The notes below the pieces were generated by a model. The model was given only the letters and a program-made list of their open reading frames with translations, was not told the DNA's origin and ran no database searches. Shown one piece after another: positions 33,641-44,432 of a stretch of 64,000 nucleotides of DNA. The stretch is from Siphonodentalium dalli (Eukaryota > Mollusca > Scaphopoda > Gadilida > Siphonodentaliidae), in NCBI GenBank assembly GCA_032622095.1, contig CP136069.1, positions 47,594,194-47,658,193 on the forward strand. The letters are read 5' to 3'. Every line of letters starts with the position of its first letter. The stretch's first letter is position 1. The translations under genes were made by a program, and so were the position numbers.

Positions 33641-34400
33641 GTCGCTATCATGCTTTTGTCGTTATGTACATGCACGTCTTCTGTACTATGTTATCGACTG
33701 ATTTTGCTCTGTTGGATATTCGATCACATAACTTGTCCAACAGATGGCGATTTCAGTCCGAACATAAATTTGTCAAATATTGGGGAAATATAGACTTTGT
33801 GTCTAAAACATCTAATCACACACTAGATATTTGTTGGCAAAACTCTCAAACAACGTTAACCTGTTTGTTGCCTGAAGTATCTAATTAAACTTAATGTTAG
33901 TTCAGTCATGAGACTTCCAACTGTTGAAAAATATGACGATCGTTGGTGGGGCATGAAGTATCTAATTAAACTTAACGTTTGTTCAGTCATGAGACTTCCA
34001 ACTGTTGAAAAATATGACGATCGTTGGTGGGGGCATGAGGCCAATCAATCCGTGTCGCAATGACATTGTCCCTGAAATTGCCTGAATGACTTTGTGTTTC
34101 ACGGTATATACACGGTACATCCGTGTATTAGTTAATCATGTATTGTTTGTGCTATTTTGAATGCCATAATGCACCAAAAATAAATAATTTATTTTTTTTA
34201 CAAAATTAGTGAGTTGAAAATGATTTTGCATTTATTATAACTTTGCTCACAATGCACATACAGCTTTGTTCTCTATCTGTAATATGAAATTTTCCACACA
34301 TTTCCGTTATAGATGTCCGGTGTATGGCTCAATATTTTACTTCTCTGCACTTTATAATTTTTCCAGAAATCATGTGGATTCATGTACTGGTATAACTGTG
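33641..34400. other. Non-coding with an 81 bp two-copy tandem
   Basis: GAAGTATCTAATTAAACTTAA starts at 33874 and again at 33955, each unit ending in ATATGACGATCGTTGGTGGG. The two units differ at a few positions. The rest is AT-rich and unremarkable. Confidence 0.6.
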
Positions 34401-34411
34401 GATTAAGACAA

Positions 34412-34474
34412 ATATTCCCCTCGCTGTCGGGCACTTGAATTATTTTTCCGAATGCCCGACAGCTCGGGGAATAT
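34412..34474. repeat. Short hairpin
   Basis: ATATTCCCCTCGCTGTCGGG at 34412 pairs with CCCGACAGCTCGGGGAATAT at 34455-34474, with a ~20-base loop. Confidence 0.7.
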
Positions 34475-37326
34475 CATATACTGAGTGTATTGAGATTGAG
34501 AATGTACCTAGCTATGTAGATCATGCCATGGTTCTCCACTCTGGCAACGGTAGCCATAGTATATATTTTGAACTAGATATACAAACTATGTGGCTATGAT
34601 CCCAATGGATTTTTACACATGGAATGACATATCTTAATTTCCATCTCATTTGACGTCGCTCGCAAACTAGGGCCCGACGAATTGGCAATTTCAACATCGA
34701 ATCGAATCTCGAATCGAATCATGATAATGATTCGAAATCGAATCTAATCTTTTTCAAACAAGTAGATTCGCGGTACCGATCAGTGGGAGGTACCAGCCTA
34801 AATGGTGGCAAATGTCCAATGACTTTATTATGTCGCAAACCCACACTTCCATGCGCTCTACCAAGCGTTGTTGGAAATAGGCGCCAAATTAATTTGTCAG
34901 TTCAGGTTGACAGTGAATATAAGTAACGAATGTTGATTTTGTCGTGGAAGTGCATGTATATAGTGGGGTGTAGAGTCGAGACTCGAACGTTCTACCACCG
35001 TTGGGAATGGGTGCTTATAAGCCTTATATGGTATTTTAATTTGCCAGTTCGATCTGAACATAAGTAAAGAATGCTGTCTTTGATATGACAGTTGTGCATT
35101 GAGTGTCGAATCGAAGGAGTACCGGTATACCCGGAAGATGGCGAATAGACACGGTCTGACCTCCCGCCAGTTGGTATCGATCAGTACATTCGCCGGAACT
35201 CAGTTGAAAAAACCACATTCCCGGGCCGGGACTAATAATACAATTTAAACAATACTGCCGACGCTAATTTATGCTCTTATAACCGTTCAGTTGGGTGCAA
35301 ATCTGAAAAAAGAATGTTTAAAAGATAAAAATGTGCTCGCAGCGCGCAAATCGGGGCCGCATGCCCCTGCCCCGCTAAATAAAGGCTCCCGAATGGAGCC
35401 TGTTTCAGTTAGTATATAGTAAACAAACAAAATGTCTTGATCATTGCGTTCATATGTGCATGCATATATGAGGATTTTTTCAAAAAAAATTGCCGATTTG
35501 GGTATTTAAGAATCAAAAATTTATTTCTACGAAAGAACGTATCTTACCTGTTTTCCTGGTTGATGGATATCCAGTAGAACTGAGGAAAGTAAAGTGCAAC
35601 CTTAATCACCCCTATATCCTGTCCGGATCAGGTCCAATGACGATGCACCCACACCTAGTGTCCCTACTGTTACTGTTAATTTTTTAAATATAAATATTAT
35701 TTTGTGTGATATGGAGGTGGAAAATAATAAATGCGCAACGTGTGCATTGTGTGGTCATCACAATTTGCAAAAATAAACTCCAAAAACATGATGCGCATAA
35801 CGAGTTATGATAATGTATACGTGATATGCATAAATTTCAGATATCCACTGATCGATTGTTCTCGACCTGGAATGATGTGCATTTCTATTTTAGTATGGCC
35901 ATATAAAAGGTAAATACTCAACAATTCTATCGGGATGAGGGAATCTAATTCAAATTAATCTCGATACGACAGAAAAGGTCAACGGTAACAGGTGTGACAA
36001 GCCAGTAACAGGAGAGACAATTGAAGTAACAGAAGGGACAGTTTTATTATGCACAAACTTGTGGAAACATTATTTCTAACAATAAAACAAAATATCACTT
36101 TATATACGTGAACGAGATCCAACTGGACAAAACGCGTACCACAACTGGAAACAAAATGAATTAACTGAGAGTCTGAATCATTTTAGGCCATCATTTGGTA
36201 ACAGGAGGGACTGGTAGTAACAGGAAGGACTCACACATACAAAATATGACCAAGAACACAATATAGTATTCGACCAGGCACAGGATAACTAAAAGCTAAC
36301 GTTCTGATAGTAAAATATAGGTGCAATTTATTAAATACACGCCGCAATTGGTCATTGATAACAGGAAGGACATTAGCTGACTATAGCATATTGACAATTC
36401 GTATGTGTAGTCAGACTATAATGGTGGATTTTTTTCCCCGCATGATGTATTATTGCAGAACTGCATGACATTTTAACTATAAATAGTGATAAAACACTGG
36501 TAATGGCATAATAATACGATACATAGTGACAATAAGCAAGACACACATGACCATTGCGTTTAAATATAGTATTGAACATGATAATACAATAATACATTTT
36601 CGCACGATGTTCATCGACGCCCTGCTCGAAATTTGATGAAATGACCTTCATCCGACGCATTGTACAGCTGTCGTATCATGAACAAAACACGTTTTGTTTG
36701 AAATTCCACTGTAATTGGGTTTAAAAGGGATTTTGATGTGGTTACTGGACATGATTAGATTGAACAACTTCTGATTCCAAGCACAAACTGACTATATACT
36801 TGTCCACACGGTGTGGCAGGTGATGGTGTACAGTGGTAATTTACCTTTACTACTGGTTTGTTGATAGCTACTTAACACCGATTGCTCATTGTTATTTGTT
36901 TACACAAGGGTTGTGATCTCGTTAATTGCTGACTATAGTAAACCCTGTATAGTTCATATACCTCATAGACGACTAATGGAATCGCTATGGAATGATGAAG
37001 ATACTTTGTTCGGATTTAGAATATAGTACCTCACACGTGAATGATTTTTCACATACATGTACCGTGGGCATAACCGCAATCATTATTCAATTTCGTGGGT
37101 GCTTGAAATTAGGTTGTCAATCAAAATATATCACCAGCTCATATTTTGAGGTAGCGCCGACAGATTTATCATTAATGGTACACCAATATGCAAAATAGTA
37201 ATAGGATAAATAGGACTCTTTCATAAATCAACGATGAAGTTGTTTTACTGCTGCTGAAAGTGCCATAAACTGAACAGAAAAAGGAGTCAAATACTGGTGA
37301 GAATTGCGCAAAAAAGATACCTGTAT
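34475..37326. other. Non-coding, small repeats only
   Basis: Includes an AATCGAATC-rich run (34692-34760), a diverged ~170 bp duplication (about 34860-35060), a short AGGCTCC/GGAGCCT hairpin at about 35384-35402, and scattered (G)TAACAGGA(A/G)GGAC words at 35988-36370. No domain or RNA gene was recognised. Confidence 0.5.
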
Positions 37327-37531
37327 CACCCCTGGTCAAGTGGTCTGCTAATGTGCTATGTCGCGGTTTGGTGCTGCTGAATTGCTATGATGATGTTAGG
37401 GAAAACTGATGCTGTTAACAATAAGTACCTTTAAATTGTTTAATCTGTCTTTTTCGCGGTGTTCCGATAATCTGAATATATGCAGGAAAAGCCATTATGC
37501 GTATCAAACATTCAAAAATATATTTATTGCG
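37327..37531. mobile_element. CACTCCTGG MITE family, truncated copy
   Basis: Begins CACCCCTGGTCAAGTGGTC and follows 43309-43530 in order, including TTTTTCGCGGTGTTCCG and AGGAAAAGCCATTATGCGTA. It ends abruptly at the start of the GGTTTAAACC-family copy, so its right TIR is missing. Confidence 0.7.
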
Positions 37532-38125
37532 CCGTGAGTCAGCAAATTCTGTGGTTTAAACCAGAGATCGCAGGTCTAAGTGACGCATTCTCTGGTTTAA
37601 ACCTGGTCCAGCCAGACCAGTGGTTTAGCAGTAGCGGTCATATTTTGAATGGAAATTTATAAGCGAGAAGCAGTCACACATATAACAAGTATGGGGATAA
37701 GTTTTTGTCAATTTCAATATTGTTTTTGCGTTTTATAAGCTTAAACCGGCAACTAAACCATCTATTTCGGTGGTCCAGCTAAACCAGCTTTTTCAAGGCT
37801 AACTTGAGATGACGAATCCGTCTTTTCTTCATCGCGGTTTAGAATTGTCAAAAAAACAGTCAAAGGGTGGAGCTCTAAATAATCTCGAGTGAGGGCGTGT
37901 CTAAGTGGCGACTGTCGCGCCTGGTGTTATCATGTCACAGTTGATTCATTCGCACGCGAGCTTTGCTCAGATATGGACATGTTCCTAAATGTATGATTTT
38001 TACAACTCTCTTGTTATTGTTTTTTGTTTGGCTTGTGGCAATCACAAATACTGGTGTTTTCTACGAATTAATTTGAAGGGGTCAACGTTTTAATTTTAAC
38101 ACCAAAACGATGCTACTGATATGCT
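37531..38125. mobile_element. GGTTTAAACC foldback/MITE family, copy 2
   Basis: Matches 3993-4633 in the same orientation. It lacks an ~85 bp stretch found after the GTTTA(A/G)CAGTAG word of copy 1 and carries ~60 bp (about 37987-38046) absent from copy 1. Its left edge abuts a truncated copy of another MITE family (37327-37531), giving a composite. Confidence 0.65.
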
Positions 38126-38959
38126 ATACACATAGTTTGTAATCCTAAACTTATATAGTTATATGAGTCAAATTAACTTATTTTGATGTAGATCATGCCA
38201 CAAAGCTGTACTCTGCCTACGCCCATAAATTCCCATCATATTCTACCCGTTCAAAATCTGAGAATCTTTTTGATTTTCTGCATGACGGGAAATTTATGAC
38301 ATTGAAAAAAAATCAACGTATGTAATGTATTTCTTTATTAAAAGCTGTTCCTCTGAATGGTTGCCCACTTCCAACAGTTCATATACCGCTTATGGTGTGC
38401 ACTCATAAGCAAATTGCCTTTACTTGACTGGCCTCTTGGTCCAGGATTGACTCAATTAAATTTTGTTTCTTTTTAGATTCAACTCCTTACTCAAATTTAA
38501 CACAATTTGTTCATGCTTTTTAAATTATATGTTTCTTATTTTTAAATCAAATTTTTTTAAACCTAACGCCGTTATACCACACGAATCACCTCACCTAATT
38601 TAATTGAAATCGGTTCAGGGGTATTGGAGAACCGTTGCGACAGACAAACGGACATACATATAGACAGCCCATATACCCTTTAGTATATACAGATATACAT
38701 GTAAATACACCAAATTTTGTCTTTGTGGGTGAAGCATCTTGCAGAAATCTATCACAAACAGAGCGTGAACAGAGCGTGAAACTCGTGTTGAGAGACATGT
38801 CCTTTGTTACATTGATTTAAACACAGAATGAGATCGGATTAATAGTCAATGAGCGATACTTGTTGCTCAATGAATAAATCCATTGAGCGTGCACGCTGTC
38901 ACGATAACTTATGACTTGTCAATAACCATTACATTGGCCTATCTTTTGGTCCAATTGCA
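38126..38959. other. Non-coding with a retroelement-tail-like segment
   Basis: About 38585-38680 contains AATTGAAATCGGTTCAGGGG, TTGGAGAACCGTTGCGACAG and ACAAACGGACATACATATAGACAG, typical of non-LTR element 3' regions in invertebrates. The rest is AT-rich. Confidence 0.5.
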
Positions 38960-39118
38960 AGAGGGTAGTTTGACTGCATAATCATATCACCGAATCGAGT
39001 TGTCAATTAGCTGGCAACTGAACGACAAAAACGCCCCCTTAGAGCCGGTTTGGCTGGACCGCCAATGTAGGTTTAAACCAGGTTTAAACTCGGAGGTTTA
39101 AACCGCAGATGACGAATC
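38960..39118. repeat. GGTTTAAACC family, partial end
   Basis: Contains GGTTTGGCTGGACCGCC, two GGTTTAAACC-type words and the terminal word GATGACGAATCCG at about 39105-39117. It matches one end of the family at 3938-4376 in reverse orientation. Confidence 0.5.
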
Positions 39119-39129
39119 CGGCCTTCCAG

Positions 39130-39480
39130 TCTGTTTTCCAGAAAACTAGCACATTATCTGCTTATAATAGAACTTATTTTCAGTATATCATCTGCTTAGA
39201 ATCGCCTCATTTTGAGTCAATAATGTGCTGAAAGTGAGAACATTTTAGTCACATTATCGACGCATAATGAGGCTATTCTAAGCAGATTATGTGTCGACAA
39301 TGACTAAATATGCCAACTCACGACTTTTCATGTGTACGCTCTTTAACATGTTTGTTCACTGTGGCCCGCGCCATAAAAAGAACTAATGGGCAAGAGTCCA
39401 TTATCTGCTTATTTTTAAATCAAGTAATCACATTATGTACCTATTTCACATTATAGGCCGATTATGTGAGTATTTCCGCG
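39130..39480. mobile_element. ATCTGCTTA palindromic MITE family, copy 1
   Basis: ATCTGCTTAGAATCGCCTCAT (about 39191) faces ATGAGGCTATTCTAAGCAGAT (about 39267). Further CACATTATCTGCTTA words lie at both sides, and GCCAACTCACGAC and CCATTATCTG are shared with 44190-44430. It is non-coding. Confidence 0.6.
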
Positions 39481-41398
39481 AGGATATGTTGACACTTCAG
39501 TGGTAGTAAGTTCCTTAGTGTCTACGATATTGTGTTTTTCATCAATTCACAGCATACTGGTACCAGTTTATGCCTATCCCATGCTACCCTCTTTGAGCGG
39601 CGATCGATTAGAGCTGGGAAGTGGCGACCCATTGTTGACATGGCTCGTTTCCTCATTATAAAGTCGACCATTTCTGGGAGTACTTTGTCAAGAAAGTCTG
39701 CTCACACTTGTGTACATGTAGTTCTGCCACTTACAAGTACAGAAGACTGTGTATGTGTTTAGCAGCAATACCATTCACGACACGTGTGTAGCCTTTAGCG
39801 ATGATTTAAAATGAATGTCCCGTCTTATCCATGGTTTGTATGGGCTGTGCCATGAATTGATATTTGAAAGGCGTGTTCGAAGTTATTTTCTAGGAATTCT
39901 TATTTCAGTAGTTCGTAAGAAATAGAGCTGCATTCAATCTTCAGTTGCGTTCCCTTGTCTCTTTGGAGAATGTCAATAAAGGACTTGCTGTAGGTGTGTC
40001 GCTTCTTCTCTAGTGCTTTCCCTTTACACAGTTTTAGTTCTACATCAGCGACGAATGAGGGTTAGAAACTTCATATTCTCCAGGCGGTCGAATATATATG
40101 TCAACAGAACCAGGGGTGGTGCCTATATATCTATTATAAATGGTTTCATCGTTCTTTGTTTAGTTGAGATAGTTGCCTCTGACATTGCACACTCACAATT
40201 GTTTATTTCTGGACTCAGTTGTGTTGCAGACGTGGGTTGGTTTTAAAACATTTGTTGTTTAAAGATACGGGCGGTGTTGGCGGTGGGTGTGTTGTGAAAA
40301 TATTCACCTCCGTCAAAAACGCCATAAACAGAAAGAATAGAAAAATATAGACATACCTTGTTCTTATACCAATCAGAAATATGGCATAAACAGTATTTTA
40401 TTGTCAAATGTTTTTCATTTGTTATGTAAACAAAAGCAACAAACGTTACAGAACCTGGCTTTTGTTTAGATCCGGATATGGTAAACACAAAGAGCATTAT
40501 TTGTTACTGTTTTCCAGATATGGAAATGATAAAGAGCGTTTATGTCATTTGTGTGTGATTAACCAATAGCATTGAGCTGTGTTGTGTACTCAGAAGCAAA
40601 ACTTCTGTAACACGTGCAGGCTCTTGCTTTCGTACACCATCGTACGTCTTGACGACAATATACTATTTACACGCTGATTATGTTTGGCCTATGAATACAA
40701 CTATCTATTTTAATATTCCTTCTGTTGATGGCGATTTGAACAAATATGAATATTTCTGCAACGAACGGCGCCCGTGGCTTTAAAATTACAAATTAGCAAC
40801 ATGTTAACAACCGAGATTGACAATTCAAGGTTAATAATCGTAGGAGCGATGGAAAAAGCACTAGTGAGTGTCCGTGAGAAGTCAGGACACGTCACTGTTG
40901 TCACATAATTTGTTTAGGATTCAAGATGACGGCCACTGCCTTTTAGGCATACAACCTTTAGAAGTTAAAAACAAGGCACTAATACACTAATTTGGGAGAA
41001 TAAAATAGTTCGTCTGTGGAAGCAGTCTAAGATCTCTCACCCTGGCGCAGTACGCGACAGTAAATAACTGTTAAAACACAGTTAAAAGCACGTGTTCGTG
41101 AGAACTATTTCCGCACGTGGACTCGAACAAGGAAAATAGCGTTTTGATAGTCATCTTGTAAACCATTATCAGGTATTGAGATAACGTATTCTTACATATA
41201 ATTGTCTATTCTAGTTATAACTTTTTACCACGCCATGGTTGTACAAGCTATTGTCATGTGGCAATTTCGGCCACATCGGCCACGATATTTCTGACCATGA
41301 TATTTATAAAATTCACCAACGCTGATGCCTGCCTGGTCAGCGATGGATTATAGGGGACACTGTACCACCAGATTCCGCTGAGTAAAAAACAATTATAC
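39481..41398. other. Non-coding, nothing recognised
   Basis: Only short ORFs without domain resemblance. No inverted repeats or RNA genes stood out. Confidence 0.4.
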
Positions 41399-41399
41399 A

Positions 41400-41602
41400 C
41401 TAAAACATGCATCTCTGGTTTGGCGGCTGGCATAGATGGCCTCATGGGATGATCAGATGGCATAACTGGCATAGGTATTTACTAGCTTAATATTACATGT
41501 TCATATGTTTTGTTATAAAACAAGTTACCACAATGGCATGCGTATAAAGTGATATGTCAATTTGATAGAATTACCAATGCTGAAACACATTAAGGAGAGA
41601 AA
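41400..41602. repeat. ~205 bp direct repeat, left copy
   Basis: CTAAAACATGCATCTCTGGTT through GCTGAAACACATTAAGGAGAGA matches 42963-43166 in the same orientation with few differences. The two copies bracket a segment that includes the Penelope-like fragment. Confidence 0.85.
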
Positions 41603-42479
41603 TTGGTGACCCGCAAGGTCTCGTCAGGAGAGAGCGGAAGTCAGATTCCTCAAAGTAACTGAGGGATCGTCACATACATGTATGTGCGTATGTGTTCATG
41701 GTAGATACAGTCTGTCTGATGACAGCTGAGTTGAGCGATGGCCTTTAAGAAGGCTTCGCATTATGTTCAGAGTATACCATGCTTATTATAATAAGCGTGG
41801 GTAAATTGCGTCATTCTTTGTGAAATGGCAATAAGTCGGAAGCATCATTTTGGGCAAGTTAATGCAGACTGAGGTTGCGTGGTCTGTACTTAATATGTTG
41901 AGAATATTGATTGTCAAAACAGCACGTGCTCGGATCCGCCCACCGTTCTTTGTGTAATACGGCAGTATAACAAACACGTAATTTCATTGGTTCGTTGGTT
42001 GTGATTGACACAGCCACTTCAGACCACTAATATATTGTGGAGATTTTTCTGGAACTCGCCAAATCATAGGTCGATCCATTTTGTTGTCTTTTTATATTTG
42101 TATAGAAGCAGTATTGTGCAAGTAAATGTAGATCATATATGTAAAGGACATTAAGCACAAATCCTTGTTTGTAACTTTCAAGATATATACATGTATGTAC
42201 GTACAGAGTCACGTCGGTATATCATGACACAGTGTAGGAGTTTGACTTGTGCAACATGTAGCTACTATACGTAAAAGTAACGTACATGTATCCATCTATA
42301 GGAGAGTCGTTAAGTTCGTTTCATATCCAACTTTCATGTATGTGCATGTACATATATAGTTTGGATACACTTTAGATACGTTCTTCGGTACCGAATTAGT
42401 TGGTCAGTAAGTGAGTGCGTGCCTGATGTAGCATCTATATACATGGATCATGCATCTGGTATGTGCCTGTCCGGATATA
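41603..42479. other. Non-coding between the direct repeat and the Penelope-like fragment
   Basis: AT-rich, with many TACATGTA words (42180-42450). No GIY-YIG or other domain was recognised in short ORFs. Confidence 0.4.
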
Positions 42480-42959
42480 TCGGGATACTTTGGCGAGAAC
42501 CATGTCTACGGAACTATATGAGATATATGCATGTATCTCATGCAAACATTCCCCTTGGCGCGTAGCATTCCATATAAGGAAGCCATCATCTCTGTATCTA
42601 AAATTTAGTATGCATTTGTGTGAATACTAAAAGTTCTCCATAAGCGTTTTGATGTGCTTGTATATGGCCAAATCACAAATTTCAGGTGATGGTACAGCCC
42701 CTTGTGGTGCGCCCACTATTTGTCGATAGCATTTTCCATTAAATGCAAATTCATTGCATGTGAGTAATAATTCGGCTATTCTGACAAGTTCGTCAGTTGA
42801 CGGTCTAGTGATATCATACACCATGTCAGTTGTTGAGTTCAGGTAGAAGCGTAATGAATCCAACAATTCTGAGAATCTCAGATTTGTGTAGAGAGAGCAG
42901 ACATCATATGTCACAAGTAGTGCATCTTTAGGGATGACGGTTTTTTCAATCACTTCAAT
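42480..42959 (-). pseudogene. Penelope-like reverse transcriptase fragment
   Basis: Minus-strand reading gives VTYDVCSLYTN with the first catalytic Asp (residue 17 counted from the Met at 42953), then CNEFAFNGKCYRQIVGAPQGAVPSPEICDL, the conserved palm blocks of Penelope-like elements. The frame hits one TAG at 42627. In the same frame past it, FRYRDDGFLIWNATRQGE follows (YRDD at about 42585-42597), the second catalytic box with both Asp. The reading continues to about 42480 before losing resemblance. No GIY-YIG endonuclease was seen downstream, so this is a truncated copy. A single nonsense change suggests a fairly young fragment. Confidence 0.85.
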
Positions 42960-42962
42960 ACG

Positions 42963-43166
42963 CTAAAACATGCATCTCTGGTTTGGCGGCCGGCATAGAT
43001 GGCCTCATGGAATGATCAGATGGCATAACTGTCATAGGTATTTACTAGCTTAATATTACATGTTCATATGTTTTGTTATAAAACAAGTTATCACAATGGC
43101 ATGCGTATAAAGTGATATGCCAATTTGATAGAATTACCAATGCTGAAACTCACTAAGGAGAGAGAT
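42963..43166. repeat. ~205 bp direct repeat, right copy
   Basis: Same-orientation copy of 41400-41602. It begins three bases outside the 5' edge of the Penelope-like coding fragment. Confidence 0.85.
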
Positions 43167-43308
43167 AGCTACTGTAAAACATGTGGAACAGTGTTGAACT
43201 GATATTCAAGATAATGTCAAGACCACCACAATAATATTCCATTATCGCATACCTGCAGCTACAATTACACGAAAGTAGCTTACCTGGCTGCGGTGAATAT
43301 TATTATAC

Positions 43309-43822
43309 CACTCCTGGTCAAGTGGTCATGCTAATGTGCTATGATGCGGTTGGGTCCTGCTGAATTGCTATTATGCTGTTGGGGCAAACTGATGCTGTTG
43401 ACAAAAAGTATCGTTATATTTTTTTAATTTGTCTTTTTCGCGGTGTTCCGAAATCTGAACATACACAGGAAAAGCCATTATGCGTATCAAACATTCAAAA
43501 ACAAATTTATTGCGTAATATTTTTAATACTGGTTGAAAATCGACTATAATCAAGATGGTTATTCATGTCGTTTTAGAAACAACAGTGCAGGCATTATTAT
43601 ATTTTCAATAATATATATGTTCTTGAATGTTTCATACACACACCGGTTTTTTTCTCAAATCGCTCGGATTAGACAAACACCGCGAAAATTACAACTTTAG
43701 AAAAAATAACGCCACTGTTTTGTAACGTCATCAATTTTCCAACCCGCATCATATCAATTCAGCAAATTCAGCAGGACCACCAGCATCATAGAATCATTAG
43801 CAGGACCACTTGACCAGGAGTG
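43309..43822. mobile_element. 514 bp MITE with TATAC target duplication
   Basis: Terminal inverted repeats CACTCCTGGTCAAGTGGTC, continuing with one mismatch to CTAATG, at 43309-43336 and the complement at 43795-43822. They are flanked by TATAC at 43304-43308 and 43823-43827. Subterminal GGTCCTGCTGAATT is also inverted. No ORF. The superfamily was not assigned from the 5 bp duplication. Confidence 0.8.
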
Positions 43823-44189
43823 TATACACATGCATAAAGTTTGACATGTCTCCGTTTTTCAACCGGCACTGCACTTTCAAATCGTCCAGGCATGACACCA
43901 CTGCAAGAACGTACATGTATTAACATTTATTCTGGATATCAAGCAAATTTTCATGAAGCATCTTAGGCTTTTTCTTTAGAATATATTATATAAAATGCCC
44001 GGCAATCCATCTCATGGCCCGGACATTCGACACTGCTTTGACTATTCAAAATCACACATTACCTATGCTAATGATTCGTTAGGAAGCCTGGCACGCAACA
44101 TCTATGTATAGCACATAATTTGTTAGCCTGGTCAGCCGGTGGATTCTTCATAAAGGGACCTAATACCATCCAGCATATCCTCCCGAAAG

Positions 44190-44432
44190 CCCACACATTA
44201 ACTGCTTCAATAAAATTTGTTTTATGTAGATAATCTGCTTACAATCGCCTCATTTTGAAAAGCATTGTTGAAATTGAGAGCATTTTGGTAACATAATCGA
44301 CTCACAATTAGGCGATTCTAAGCAGATTGACACAAACAAGCCAACTCACGACTGTTCGGTGTACTCTATTTAACATGTGTTTTCATTGTCCCGCGCAATG
44401 AAACGAAATAACGGACATGACTCCATTATCTG
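44190..44432. mobile_element. ATCTGCTTA palindromic MITE family, copy 2
   Basis: ATCTGCTTACAATCGCCTCAT (about 44230) and AGGCGATTCTAAGCAGATT (about 44302) form the same internal inverted pair as in copy 1, followed by AAGCCAACTCACGACTGTTC and ACTCCATTATCTG. Confidence 0.6.

Noticed and set aside
34960-35000. tRNA-like B box (GTTCGAGTC on the minus strand)
   Set aside because: The T stem does not pair and no A box or acceptor stem is present.
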